Shown piece by piece: positions 54,281-63,736 of a DNA stretch of 64,000 nt. Source of the DNA: Salinarchaeum sp. IM2453 (GTDB lineage: Archaea; Halobacteriota; Halobacteria; Halobacteriales; Salinarchaeaceae); the NCBI RefSeq assembly GCF_019693215.1, contig NZ_CP081183.1, positions 1,801,226 through 1,865,225 on the forward strand. The letters run 5' to 3'. The notes under the pieces were generated by a model. The model saw only the letters and a list, made by a program, of their open reading frames with translations. It made no database searches and was not told where the DNA came from. Both the position numbers and the translations under genes were made by a program. Numbering within the stretch: position 1 is the stretch's first letter; the number at the start of each line of letters is the position of its first letter.

Positions 54281-55473
54281 CAGACAACACTGAGAACACC
54301 CCCGATAACACGCGTATCGAGACTCAATCAATTCACGCTGGTCAGTCTCCTGACTCCGAAACAGGGGCAATTATGACACCTATATATGCCTCTTCAACAT
54401 TCGTTCAGGATCGACCAGGAGAAGATCGAGGTTATGAATATTCGAGAACAGGCAACCCAACCCGAACAGCACTTGAGAACAATATTGCTGCTCTAGAGGA
54501 TGGCGATTATGGAAGAGCCTTTTCCAGCGGCATGGCCGCAATATCGACCGTCCTCAATCTGTTTGAATCTGGGGCCCATGTCGTGGCTGGCGAGGATGTT
54601 TATGGAGGAACACACCGCTTGTTTAAGGAGGTCTATGATCAGTTTGATATGGAATTCTCATTTGTAGAAACTACTGATCTTAGTGCTGTCAGAGATGCAA
54701 TGCGATCTAATACAGAACTCCTCTGGGTTGAGTCTCCCACGAACCCGTTACTACGAATCAATGACATAGAATCCTTGGCCAACATTGCTCATGAACACGA
54801 TGCCCTTTGCGCAGTTGATAATACATTTGCCACCCCCTATCTACAACGACCATTAAACCATGGTGCAGATATTGTATCCCACTCATTAACCAAATATATT
54901 GGAGGACATTCAGATCTTGTTGCTGGTGCTCTAATTACTGATGACGAAGAACTGGACGAATCGTTTGGCTTCTATCAGAATAGTGTTGGCAGCACTCCAA
55001 GTCCATTTGAATGCTTCCTTGCTCTTCGAGGAACAAAGACACTTCCTGTCCGAATGGATCGACATTCGCAAAATGGATTACAGCTCGCTGAGTGGCTCGA
55101 TGACCACCCGGCAGTATCACAGGTTTACTATCCTGGTCTATCTACACATCCACAACACGAACTTGCTAAGGAACAAATGGATGCATTTGGCGGCATGCTT
55201 AGCTTTGAGCTTGATGCGTCACTTAAGGAAACAAGTGATGTTGTATCAAACACTGAAGTGTTCACATTAGCTGAGAGTCTCGGAGGGGTTGAAAGCTTGA
55301 TTGAACAGCCGGCAACTATGACACACGCGTCAATCCCTCGTGCACAACGGATTGAAGCAGGTCTTTCTGACGGACTAATACGAGTCAGCGTCGGTATCGA
55401 GCACATTGATGACCTAACTAATGATTTGGACCGGGCGATTTCTTCTGGCGTTGAAGGTTCACAGAAAGATTGA
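54277..55473 (+). CDS. Cystathionine γ-synthase/γ-lyase family PLP enzyme
   Basis: A 398-residue Cys/Met metabolism PLP enzyme. PLP Lys is in SHSLTKYIGGHSD, and YEYSRTGNPTRTALEN and ESLGGVESLIEQPATMTH are family blocks. It exchanges or removes the γ substituent in methionine/cysteine conversion. With the upstream gene it could make the reverse transsulfuration pair homocysteine → cystathionine → cysteine. The ATG at 54277 overlaps the previous stop by 4 bp and is preferred to the GTG at 54268. Confidence 0.88.
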   Translation: MTDNTENTPDNTRIETQSIHAGQSPDSETGAIMTPIYASSTFVQDRPGEDRGYEYSRTGNPTRTALENNIAALEDGDYGRAFSSGMAAISTVLNLFESGAHVVAGEDVYGGTHRLFKEVYDQFDMEFSFVETTDLSAVRDAMRSNTELLWVESPTNPLLRINDIESLANIAHEHDALCAVDNTFATPYLQRPLNHGADIVSHSLTKYIGGHSDLVAGALITDDEELDESFGFYQNSVGSTPSPFECFLALRGTKTLPVRMDRHSQNGLQLAEWLDDHPAVSQVYYPGLSTHPQHELAKEQMDAFGGMLSFELDASLKETSDVVSNTEVFTLAESLGGVESLIEQPATMTHASIPRAQRIEAGLSDGLIRVSVGIEHIDDLTNDLDRAISSGVEGSQKD

Positions 55474-55478
55474 GACGG

Positions 55479-55525
55479 ATGCTACGGGGCTTGGCCCCGA
55501 GACAGTCGACATATTTATGCTGTAG
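55479..55525 (+). repeat. Weak IS-end-like hairpin after the transsulfuration genes
   Basis: ACGGGGCTTGGCCCCGAGAC has a CGGGGC/GCCCCG-type hairpin and the following ATTTATGCTGTA resembles the repeat ends at 18945. It could also act as a terminator. Confidence 0.3.
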
Positions 55526-55569
55526 TTACTTCTCGAAATCATTGTATATCCTCCATCCAAAACTACAGT

Positions 55570-56529
55570 ATGGCCGACATTCTCGTTTTACCGACTGGTG
55601 TACATGGTATTCCGATTACTGAGTATGCAGCAGCCCTTCGGGATCGGCTTCCTGAGCATCAGATTGTAACTGCTGAGACTCCCGCAGAAAGCCAAAAGTA
55701 TATCTCTGATGTGACCGTTGCGACAGGCCGTACGCTCGATGAAGATCTACTTGAAGAGGCATCTGATAAGTTATCGATGTTTGTCTGCAGTTATGCTGGA
55801 ACTGGACATCTTCCTATGGAAGCTATCAACGAGAGGGAAATTACTGTAATAAATGCCTCAGGTGTTCATGGACCAAATATTGCAGAATATGTCATTGGTG
55901 GAATTCTAGCAGCTACCCATCGATTCAACCGAGGGCGCCGCCAACAATCACGCCGTGAGTGGCGTCATTATCCTGTTGGTGAATTACAAGGAGATACTGT
56001 TACTGTTGTTGGGCTCGGAGCGATTGGCCAAGCAGTAGTCGCTCGGCTGCAGGGATTTAATGTCAATACCATCGGCGTTCGTTATACCCCAGACAAAGGT
56101 GGCCCAACTGATGAAGTCATTGGGTTAACCGATCAAGAAGCATTTGAGGACGCCCTTGCACGCACTAACCACCTCGTATTAGCGACCCCTCTGACTGAAC
56201 TCACTGAAGGACTAATCGGTCACGAAGAGTTTGAAATCTTACCTAGTTCAGCAACAATCACAAACATTGCCCGAGGGCCGGTTATTGATACGGAAGCCTT
56301 GGTAACGGCTTTACGCCGCGGATGGATTGGACATGCTATTCTTGATGTAACTGATCCGGAGCCATTACCAGAGGATCATCCACTCTGGACCTTTGATAAC
56401 GTCCGGATAACGCCACACAACAGCGGCTATACGCCTCAATATTATGACAGACTTGCTGATATTGTCGCAACAAACCTTCGAAGATATGAGAATAACGACT
56501 CGCTAGTCAACACCGTAAATAATTGTTAA
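55570..56529 (+). CDS. D-2-hydroxyacid dehydrogenase family protein
   Basis: A 319-residue NAD(P)-dependent dehydrogenase. It has the Rossmann motif VVGLGAIGQAVVA, the catalytic Arg in NIARGPVID, Glu in DPEPLPEDHPLW and His in ITPHNSGYT. It reduces a 2-keto acid to its D-hydroxyacid, or the reverse. The substrate is unknown. It follows the Cys/Met operon at a 96-bp gap, with a hairpin between, so it is probably separate. Confidence 0.85.
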   Translation: MADILVLPTGVHGIPITEYAAALRDRLPEHQIVTAETPAESQKYISDVTVATGRTLDEDLLEEASDKLSMFVCSYAGTGHLPMEAINEREITVINASGVHGPNIAEYVIGGILAATHRFNRGRRQQSRREWRHYPVGELQGDTVTVVGLGAIGQAVVARLQGFNVNTIGVRYTPDKGGPTDEVIGLTDQEAFEDALARTNHLVLATPLTELTEGLIGHEEFEILPSSATITNIARGPVIDTEALVTALRRGWIGHAILDVTDPEPLPEDHPLWTFDNVRITPHNSGYTPQYYDRLADIVATNLRRYENNDSLVNTVNNC

Positions 56530-56565
56530 CTTATCACACGTATTACTTGTATCTTCTAAGCTACT

Positions 56566-56580
56566 CCGATAAATTATAAA
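56566..56580 (+). promoter_or_regulatory. Likely TATA/BRE promoter of the dnaK-like operon
   Basis: CCGATAAATTATAAA lies 28-43 bp before the ATG at 56609, the normal distance for an archaeal promoter with a short leader. It is the only AT-box of this shape in the 79-bp spacer. Confidence 0.4.
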
Positions 56581-56608
56581 CCATTTCCAACCGAATATAC
56601 AAAATGTT

Positions 56609-58144
56609 ATGGGAATTACTGTCGGGATTGATTTAGGTACAACCAATAGTGTGGTAGCGCGTCTTAATGAGGATGGTGAGCCGGTAATCCTCAAAAATAG
56701 TGAAGGAAAACAAAAAACACGGTCTGTTGTGCAGTTCAGAGAAAATGAGACTGTTGTTGGCGAGGCTGCACTGCGTGCCGCACTGCGATTTCCTGATACA
56801 ACTGTTCGTCAAATTAAGCGATATATGGGCGATGAAAAATGGGAAATTGAGGCGTACGGAGAAACGTATACGCCAGAACAGATCTCTGCTCTTATTCTTG
56901 AAAAACTGATCAAAGATGCTGAAGAAGAGATTGGTGGAGAAGAGATAGATGAAGCAGTTATCACCGTTCCAGCATACTTTGGTGCCAAAGAGCGCGAAGC
57001 AACCAAAAACGCAGCCGAGATTGCCGGCATCGAAGTCAAACGTCTGCTTAATGAACCAACTGCTGCATGTCTTCGGTATGGTCTTGAGGATGACGAAGAG
57101 ACCGTTCTCGTCTATGATCTTGGCGGTGGAACATTCGACGCAACAGTTGTCAACCTCAGCCAAAAAGATGGCGTCACTGTAGACGGTGTCAAAGGTGGCC
57201 AACAACTTGGTGGCGATGACTTTGACCGAGCGCTGTATGAAGAAGTAATGTATGAAGAGTTCGTTGATCAGGTCGATCAAGATCCAGCAAAAGATGACGA
57301 ACTAGAGTGGCAGCTACTTGAGACAGCAAAAGAGGTCAAGGAAGATCTATCTGTGGCTGAGTCAGCTTGGGCAACGATGAACCTTGGCACAGAGTCCTAC
57401 GAGCAGGAGATAACTCGTGAGGAGTTTAATGAGGCGACAGAGCACCTTGTCGACGAGACGCTTGATATTATTGACGACTTATTTGACAGTGATAATGTTG
57501 GATCTAAAAAAGACGACGTTGACCGTGTACTTCTTGTTGGTGGGTCCACCCGCATCCCAATTGTCCAGCAACGAGTTGAAGACTACTTTGATGTTGAACC
57601 GTCAAAGGAACTCGATCAGGATATGGTTGTAGCAGAAGGAGCAGCAATGGCAACTGATCTTGAACAACTTGAGATGAAACTTGACGGAGACTTCCAAGGC
57701 GAAGGAAGCTCCGTATTTACTGATGTTGTCTCCAAAACAATTGGGATTGAAGCAGTTGACTTACAGAGTGAAGATGGCGATACACGATTTGTTCCGGTTC
57801 TTGAGGAGAATACCGAGGTACCTGCAACAAGTGAACGTGAGGATTTCACCACCGTTGAGGATGGCCAGACATCACTTGAGATTCGGATATTAGAAGGCGG
57901 CGATCCAGACCCAGAGAAAAATGAACGGTTAGGAAGGTTCATGCTTGAAGGCATCCCCCGTCAGCCAGCAGGAGAACCGGAGTTCCGAATAACGTTCAGA
58001 GTAGACGAGGACGGCGTTCTTCACGCTGAAGCTGAGAATATTGAAACAGGTGAGCAGGCTGATACCACACTTGATATCGGGCTTTCACAGACAGGCATTG
58101 CCGTTGCCCGTGAACAACACGAGGAAATCCCAGACGTCCGATAG
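56609..58144 (+). CDS. DnaK-type chaperone without the C-terminal lid
   Basis: A 511-residue Hsp70. The ATPase domain is complete, with phosphate-1 GIDLGTTNS (6-14), Lys70, phosphate-2 DLGGGTFD (170-177), ADP motif NEPTAACLRYG and adenosine motif LLVGGSTRIP. The substrate-binding β-sandwich follows to about residue 500. The helical lid, normally to about residue 620-640, is missing, and the stop is clean with no frameshift seen. It is probably ATP-active with fast, weak substrate binding. It precedes by 21 bp the fused Hsp70-like/GrpE-like gene and lacks a dnaJ neighbour. The canonical grpE-dnaK-dnaJ locus of haloarchaea is presumably elsewhere. Confidence 0.88.
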   Translation: MGITVGIDLGTTNSVVARLNEDGEPVILKNSEGKQKTRSVVQFRENETVVGEAALRAALRFPDTTVRQIKRYMGDEKWEIEAYGETYTPEQISALILEKLIKDAEEEIGGEEIDEAVITVPAYFGAKEREATKNAAEIAGIEVKRLLNEPTAACLRYGLEDDEETVLVYDLGGGTFDATVVNLSQKDGVTVDGVKGGQQLGGDDFDRALYEEVMYEEFVDQVDQDPAKDDELEWQLLETAKEVKEDLSVAESAWATMNLGTESYEQEITREEFNEATEHLVDETLDIIDDLFDSDNVGSKKDDVDRVLLVGGSTRIPIVQQRVEDYFDVEPSKELDQDMVVAEGAAMATDLEQLEMKLDGDFQGEGSSVFTDVVSKTIGIEAVDLQSEDGDTRFVPVLEENTEVPATSEREDFTTVEDGQTSLEIRILEGGDPDPEKNERLGRFMLEGIPRQPAGEPEFRITFRVDEDGVLHAEAENIETGEQADTTLDIGLSQTGIAVAREQHEEIPDVR

Positions 58145-58165
58145 TTTTATTCATCTTTTTTATCA

Positions 58166-60043
58166 ATGAGCGATAGAAATCAGAGCCAAAAAAAGCGCTT
58201 TGGAGTGGATATCGGGACTCGAACTGCTATATTAGGCTATTCTGCTGACAGTAACCCAATGATAATTAACGCACAGGAGGGCCAAGAGACGATACCTGTT
58301 CGAATGAACCTCTCTTCAGAGACCACACAGGTTGGGTATGAGGTCGACCCAAAATCTAGTAGCAGCCTACGACCTGGACAAGCGTTTGGAGAACGCCTGT
58401 TGGATCTGTCCAGCAGCGATGTTGATGTTAAATCACTCCCAATCGTTCAATTTCTTGCTGAAGCAAAATCCATCTGGGAAACTCATGCGCCGACTGAAAC
58501 GTTTGATTCTCCTGAAGTTCTTTGTGTTGTCCCTGCTGGCATTGGGCCTGATGAGCGTAAATTTATAACCTCTGTGTTCAATCATGCTGGTTTCTCGTCG
58601 GCTGGTGTTGTTCGGTCCCCGATCCCAACAACGATTATTGACCGATCAAATCAAGAGTTGGGAGAACCACTTGTTGTTGCAAATATTGGCTCTTACTGGC
58701 TCAATGCTGCCGTACTAACCCCTAAGCCTGATGCATTTGAATATGAAATCCACTCAAGAATCTGCGCCGCAGGTGTTGGGGTGGGTTCGTTTGAAGAAGC
58801 GATTGTTGAGTGGCTTCTTGCAAACTTCGATGAGCAACTATCAAATACAACGTTTTCCGAGTTACTTCCCTATGTTGTAGACGCTGTTGAGCGTTTAAGC
58901 AAAACTAGTGATAACCAAGTTGAATTCACAATCAACGGTAAGACTGTTCTTATTGATGGTTCTGTAATTCATCGTGCATTAGAGACAACTGCTCCGGAGA
59001 TCAAATGTCATCTGAAGGATCTATTTAGCGCAGCTAATCTATCTCCTGAGGATATCTCTGATGTTGTCATCTCGGGTGGCGGAAGTATGTTTCCTATCGT
59101 ACAGCAAGTGTTTGAGGGGTACTTTGGTCAACAGCCCCGTAATCCTGATCACGGTACTCCTGTAACCGCTCCAACACTTGGTGCTAGCCTCCTTGCTCAA
59201 CGCGATAAAGAGATCAAGCAAGTTGATAATCTCTTGTATCGCGATTTGACTGTCGAAGTTATTAGTGACAAGGGAATTCAAGCACGGCCCATATCTAATT
59301 CTCCAATCTCTGTAGGCGAGTCTCAAAGCATTACTCTCCAAACCACCGTCGACGACCAAATCTATGGGAAAGTCCGAATTGGCGGCCGTCATCTCCTCAC
59401 TGGAGAGACTGAGCCTATTACAACTGCTGAGATTACCGGACTTCCAATGCAAGATGCTGGTTCCACGAGCCTTGAGCTTACTGTTACTCCTCACAATCAA
59501 GACCCAACAGACATCTCATGTGAGGCGACGATCTGTGGTAGTAATAACCTTGGCGAACACATAGAGATAACCAAGATACAGAGTGACTTTGATAATGGTC
59601 CTTGGTTTGCGCTTTCTGGAGTTGATTTGAACGCAGTTTCAATACCAACCAGAGATAGCCAGCCTCTGCAGACAACCCCTGATGATTATTCAGACATAAA
59701 TCCGATTGACGCAATTGATCGGGTATTTACCATTCGGAATGAGCTCTGGACAGTAATTCAAAACAACGGTGATATGTCAGCTGATGACTTACAAATTCGT
59801 CTTGAGAAACTGGATCTCGGTCTCAAACGTGCCGGGGTAGACGTAATTGACCCAGAAATCGGCGAACAGGTGGACGATCGAAAACACCTCATCAGATCAA
59901 TGAGACCGAGCAATCGCCCTGAGGGTGAAATAATTGAAGTTACTCGTCCTGGATATCAAGTCGGTAATGTGGTGGAAGAAGCAGCACATGTTGCAATTAG
60001 CAGTGGGCCGACTGAAGACATCTCTACACCTGAAGACAACTAG
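58166..60043 (+). CDS. Degenerate Hsp70-like protein fused to a GrpE-like domain
   Basis: A 625-residue fusion. Residues about 10-345 follow the Hsp70 ATPase fold but with degraded motifs: GVDIGTRTA for phosphate-1, VANIGSYWLN where DLGGGTFD belongs, SPIPTTI for NEPTAA, and ISGGGSMFP for the adenosine motif. A β-rich SBD-like part spans about 360-490. Residues about 512-612 read as GrpE: a helical IDAIDRVFTIRN…LEKLDLGLKRAG, then VDVIDPEIGEQV, EGEIIEVTRPGYQVG and VVEEAAHVAIS, as in the GrpE β-domain. It is likely a dedicated exchange/regulatory partner of the upstream lidless DnaK, co-transcribed across a 21-bp gap. The GrpE similarity is by eye; the function is inferred. Confidence 0.8.
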   Translation: MSDRNQSQKKRFGVDIGTRTAILGYSADSNPMIINAQEGQETIPVRMNLSSETTQVGYEVDPKSSSSLRPGQAFGERLLDLSSSDVDVKSLPIVQFLAEAKSIWETHAPTETFDSPEVLCVVPAGIGPDERKFITSVFNHAGFSSAGVVRSPIPTTIIDRSNQELGEPLVVANIGSYWLNAAVLTPKPDAFEYEIHSRICAAGVGVGSFEEAIVEWLLANFDEQLSNTTFSELLPYVVDAVERLSKTSDNQVEFTINGKTVLIDGSVIHRALETTAPEIKCHLKDLFSAANLSPEDISDVVISGGGSMFPIVQQVFEGYFGQQPRNPDHGTPVTAPTLGASLLAQRDKEIKQVDNLLYRDLTVEVISDKGIQARPISNSPISVGESQSITLQTTVDDQIYGKVRIGGRHLLTGETEPITTAEITGLPMQDAGSTSLELTVTPHNQDPTDISCEATICGSNNLGEHIEITKIQSDFDNGPWFALSGVDLNAVSIPTRDSQPLQTTPDDYSDINPIDAIDRVFTIRNELWTVIQNNGDMSADDLQIRLEKLDLGLKRAGVDVIDPEIGEQVDDRKHLIRSMRPSNRPEGEIIEVTRPGYQVGNVVEEAAHVAISSGPTEDISTPEDN

Positions 60044-60080
60044 ATCAGTAAAATCAGCACTATTTTGTCATCAAAGTAAT

Positions 60081-60120
60081 AAGAGAAAGCTTCCGGATTC
60101 AGCCGGGGGTGGAGGTTAAA
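60081..60120 (+). repeat. IS right-end-like hairpin
   Basis: CCGGATTCAGCCGGGGGTGG then AGGTTAAA, like the right end of the tnpB element (53195-53220). It lies between the chaperone pair and ilvD. Confidence 0.4.
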
Positions 60121-60182
60121 TCTCCATCGCGAAACGAAGTGGATTCGAAATTCAGCCGTGTATCCAAGATCGTATTGATCAA

Positions 60183-61907
60183 TTACTGTGAATCAATGCT
60201 TTCCACAAGGTCTATATCTGGAGTGTCTTGCTCTGGGACAGTAAGAACACCGCCTTTGTCAGCACTAGTTGCCATTGCTGCGTATCGCTCTAGTACACCA
60301 ACCGTATCAACTTCTGGTGGTGACCAAGATTCTGCCCGTTCAGCAAGCTCTGACTTCGGAACATCAAGATGTAGTCGGCTGTTTGGGATATCAATCTCAA
60401 CTGTATCTCCTTCCTCAACAAGCGCAATTAAGCCTCCAGCGGCTGCCTCTGGACTTATATGTCCAATTGCTGCTCCACGTGTGGCTCCGGAGAAGCGGCC
60501 ATCCGTAATCAGTGCGACTTTCCCCGATAGACGAGGAGAGCCGCTAACCTTTGCAGTCGGTTCAAGCATTTCAGGCATACCTGGTCCTCCCTTAGGACCC
60601 TCATAACGGATTACAATCACATCTCCTGGATTAATCTCTCCTTCATCAATTGCATTTAGTGCGGCCTGCTGTGAATTAAACACCCGGGCAGATCCAGTAA
60701 ATTGTCGCATGTTTTCGTCCACAGCTGCAGCTTTAACGACTGCTCCATCGGGGGCGATGTTCCCGCGTAGGACAGCCAATCCACCTCCTTTGTGAACCGG
60801 ATCTTCTCGTGACTGAATGACCGTTCCTTTGACATCAGCATCTTGAATCCGCTCTTGGATAGTTTTTCCATCGACCGTAGGACATTCTGTATTCAGAAGG
60901 TCTTCAAGTCGACTCAAAACTCCGGGTACACCTCCATCGTCTCGAAGATGCTCCATCCGCCACGGCCCCGCAGGGCTCATATGTGCCAAATGCGGTGTTT
61001 TTTCTGCAATTGCTTCGAAATCTGAAAGAGTTAAATCGATCCCCGCTTCTTGGGCAATTGCTGGAACATGCAACATCGTGTTTGTTGATCCTCCAAGTGC
61101 AAGGTCAACTGTAACAGCGTTTTCAAATGCTTCTTCGGTCAAGAACTCGGACGGTCGAATATCATTGTACACAAGATCAAGAATGCGTTGTCCACTTTTC
61201 CGTGCGATATCACGCTTACGGCTGTCTAATGCTCCGGTTGTTGCACATTCTGTCCATGAGAGGCCAAGGGTCTCTGTTACACATGCCATCGTGTTGGCAG
61301 TAAACATCCCAGCACAGGATCCGGCTCCCGGGCAGGCCGTACATTCAAGCTGGTATAGATCTTCCTCAGAAAACTCTCCTTCTCGGTACTTACTCACGCC
61401 TTCAAACACAGATGCAAGATCAACTGGTTCGTCGTCAAACTCTCCAGCTTCCATGTGTCCACCTGTAACAACAACTGCGGGGATATCAAGCCGAGCAATT
61501 GCTAGCAACATTCCTGGGACAATCTTATCACAGGATGCGAGCGCAACAATACCGTCAAGCTTGTGAGCGGAAGCCATCAATTCTACAGAATCTGCAATTA
61601 TTTCCCGAGATGGTAGGCTCATTCGCATCCCATCGTGTCCCATTGCAATCCCGTCATCAACCGCGATTGTGTTAAACTCAAGCGGCGTTCCACCTGCCTC
61701 TCGGACTCCTTCTTTAACCTCTTTGGCGAGTTCATCAAGATGGATATGTCCCGGTACAATCTCATTCCACGAATTTGCAATCCCAATTAGTGGCTGCTCA
61801 ATATCTTCCTCCGAAAGCCCTGCAGCACGAAACAACGACCGGTGCGGCGCCCGATCCGGGCCTTCTGTAACCTCTGCACTCCGAAGAATATCATCTTTGC
61901 TGGGCAT
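60183..61907 (-). CDS. ilvD: Dihydroxy-acid dehydratase
   Basis: A 574-residue IlvD/Edd family enzyme that dehydrates dihydroxy-isovalerate and dihydroxy-methylvalerate in valine and isoleucine synthesis. The cluster-binding Cys lie in ASCDKIVPGM and CPGAGSCAGMFTANTM, and the dehydratase end block is VITDGRFSGATRG. The length is normal. No other ilv genes are adjacent. Confidence 0.93.
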   Translation of the reverse strand: MPSKDDILRSAEVTEGPDRAPHRSLFRAAGLSEEDIEQPLIGIANSWNEIVPGHIHLDELAKEVKEGVREAGGTPLEFNTIAVDDGIAMGHDGMRMSLPSREIIADSVELMASAHKLDGIVALASCDKIVPGMLLAIARLDIPAVVVTGGHMEAGEFDDEPVDLASVFEGVSKYREGEFSEEDLYQLECTACPGAGSCAGMFTANTMACVTETLGLSWTECATTGALDSRKRDIARKSGQRILDLVYNDIRPSEFLTEEAFENAVTVDLALGGSTNTMLHVPAIAQEAGIDLTLSDFEAIAEKTPHLAHMSPAGPWRMEHLRDDGGVPGVLSRLEDLLNTECPTVDGKTIQERIQDADVKGTVIQSREDPVHKGGGLAVLRGNIAPDGAVVKAAAVDENMRQFTGSARVFNSQQAALNAIDEGEINPGDVIVIRYEGPKGGPGMPEMLEPTAKVSGSPRLSGKVALITDGRFSGATRGAAIGHISPEAAAGGLIALVEEGDTVEIDIPNSRLHLDVPKSELAERAESWSPPEVDTVGVLERYAAMATSADKGGVLTVPEQDTPDIDLVESIDSQ

Positions 61908-62025
61908 CTAGATAGCAATGACTTCTAATCCAGGGTTAATACACTTTTGCAAACATCGTTATTCATTATGACAGTGTAATCCAAGGAAATGCACCGCTTA
62001 TAAATTCGATACACCGTCTCAGAGA

Positions 62026-62084
62026 GTGAACTATTTCTGCCGACTCGTCGCATTCGACGGATCCTTGAGGATAGGGACTTATCC
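62026..62084 (+). repeat. IS-end hairpin, GTGAACTA type
   Basis: Starts GTGAACTATTTCTGCCGACT and ends TTGAGGATAGGGACTTATCC, matching the copies at 1834, 2153 and 48748. It lies between ilvD and thiM. Confidence 0.45.
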
Positions 62085-62108
62085 CATAACAGTTAATTTC
62101 GAGGTGAT

Positions 62109-62936
62109 TCACCTGACATCAACTGTCTCAATTCGCCCTTCAACATCAATTGTCTCAAATGTTTCTGGGTTAAGCGAAGCAACAGTATCGAGGAAAGCTG
62201 TCCGATAGCTCGCTGGCCCTTGCCAATCCTGCTCCTTGGTTGCTATTTCCCCAGCAATCCCAAATGCTGTTGTTCCCCCAAGTGCGGCCGATAGAGAATC
62301 CTCCGCAACAGCGTCGAAAATATTAACCGTGATTCCTAGCATACATCCGGTCCCGACGAAAGATCCGAGCATTGAGTCTCCTACCGAGAGCTTATATGCC
62401 GTTGTTTGATCAGCGATAATGTCTGTCTCTCCTGTTGCCACAACGATAGAATCCATTGTATTTGCACATGCTACAGCAGTCTGCTCAATATCAGTATGCT
62501 CACCAGTTACATCAACTCCCCGAATATTAGCATCGTCTTGAACAAGCGCAGTGATTTCGCCGTAATTTCCACATATTATTGACACATCAATTTCGTTTCC
62601 GATTTCACGAGCAGCCCCTGTCCGCTCTGATGTACCTCCTGCTCCGACTGGATCAAACGCAACCGGAGTGTCTCCGTTGTTTGCTGCTTTTCCAGCTTCG
62701 ATGAATAGCTCAATATCTTTATCATCGATAAATCCCATATTTAGATGACAGCCATCTGATATTCTAAATCGCTCTTCTATATCCTTCTGGTCCTGACTCA
62801 TTGATGGAAGTCCGCCCCAAAACGACGTGATATTTGCTACTTCATCAATCGTGACAAAGTTTGTAATTGAATTAATTAATGGGCGCTGCTCTGATATTGT
62901 GGTAATTTGGTTCTGTAGTGTCGATTGATCGATCAT
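62109..62936 (-). CDS. thiM: Hydroxyethylthiazole kinase
   Basis: A 275-residue ribokinase-fold enzyme that phosphorylates the thiamine thiazole precursor for salvage. Family blocks NSITNFVTIDEVAN, PVAFDPVGAGG and the end-region GSFVGTGCMLG with the conserved Gly/Cys stretch are present. It overlaps thiE by 4 bp in one operon; thiE feeds on its product. No thiD is next to it. Confidence 0.92.
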   Translation of the reverse strand: MIDQSTLQNQITTISEQRPLINSITNFVTIDEVANITSFWGGLPSMSQDQKDIEERFRISDGCHLNMGFIDDKDIELFIEAGKAANNGDTPVAFDPVGAGGTSERTGAAREIGNEIDVSIICGNYGEITALVQDDANIRGVDVTGEHTDIEQTAVACANTMDSIVVATGETDIIADQTTAYKLSVGDSMLGSFVGTGCMLGITVNIFDAVAEDSLSAALGGTTAFGIAGEIATKEQDWQGPASYRTAFLDTVASLNPETFETIDVEGRIETVDVR

Positions 62937-63583
62937 CGTCGGTTTACCCCCGTCATAACGGCATCACTTAGCCGTATTGTTGCTTCTTTCGGATTCTCGG
63001 CAGTGGCAATCGCAGAAATAACTGCCACACCCTCTGCTCCAGCAGCCACAACATCAGCCGCGTTACCAGCATTAATCCCACCGATACCAACAATTGGAAT
63101 ATCTACAGCCTCCCGAACTGCAGCAACCCCTTCTGGTCCAATTCCTTCTTCCTCTGGATCAACATCTTTTGAATCTGTATGGTAAACTGCACCCACTCCA
63201 AGATAATCGGCACCTGCTGCAACGGCTGCGCGTGCTTCTTCTGGAGTAGTCACAGAGCGACCGATAATTGCATCTTTACCGAGTTGCTCACGAGCAACTT
63301 CAATCGGAAGGTCACTATCTCCTACATGCACTCCATCCGCGTCAATTGCGGCTGCAATATCTACCCTGTCATCGACAATTAGCGGGACTTCTGCTTCTTC
63401 GGTTATTCTACGTAGTTTAAGACCTAATTCGTACCGTTCGCGAGCACTCATGTGCTTTTCACGTAATTGTACGACATCGACACCTCCCTCAATCGCTCCT
63501 CGAACAACATCAGTTGTTGACAAACCCCCCGAATAATTCTGCTGGGTCACAAAATAGACTGTCTGATCAGTGATTTGCTTCAC
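62933..63583 (-). CDS. thiE: Thiamine-phosphate synthase
   Basis: A 216-residue TIM-barrel that joins the pyrimidine diphosphate and thiazole phosphate into thiamine phosphate. Phosphate-binding and active-site motifs VQLREK, LIVDDRVDIAAAIDADGVH and VGIGGINAGNAADV are seen. First gene of the thiE-thiM pair. Upstream is tRNA-Arg; I see no TPP riboswitch in the 63-bp gap. Confidence 0.93.
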   Translation of the reverse strand: MKQITDQTVYFVTQQNYSGGLSTTDVVRGAIEGGVDVVQLREKHMSARERYELGLKLRRITEEAEVPLIVDDRVDIAAAIDADGVHVGDSDLPIEVAREQLGKDAIIGRSVTTPEEARAAVAAGADYLGVGAVYHTDSKDVDPEEEGIGPEGVAAVREAVDIPIVGIGGINAGNAADVVAAGAEGVAVISAIATAENPKEATIRLSDAVMTGVNRR

Positions 63584-63646
63584 AGTAATTAGTCGGTTGT
63601 ACCTTCTGGTACTTGACCGTTATCGAACTCAACAGAAAGGGAAAGG

Positions 63647-63719
63647 TGGGCACGGTGGGATTTGAACCCACGATCGAGAGGTTAGGAACCTCTCGCCCTG
63701 TCCACTAGGCCACGCGCCC
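63647..63719 (-). tRNA. tRNA-Arg (anticodon CCT)
   Basis: On the minus strand the acceptor GGGCGCG pairs with CGTGCCC, the anticodon stem AGAGG/CCTCT closes the loop TTCCTAA and the T arm is GTGGG-TTCAAAT-CCCAC. The anticodon CCU reads AGG. The discriminator is A and no CCA is encoded. Confidence 0.95.
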
Positions 63720-63736
63720 GAAAAGAGAAAAATACG

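Noticed and set aside
56633-57280. A 215-codon frame antisense to the lidless dnaK gene
   Set aside because: Composition is Phe/Cys/Ile-rich, unlike halophile proteins, and the sense strand is clearly DnaK.
63584-63646. A TPP riboswitch before thiE
   Set aside because: The gap to tRNA-Arg is only 63 bp and I see none of the conserved TPP riboswitch blocks.
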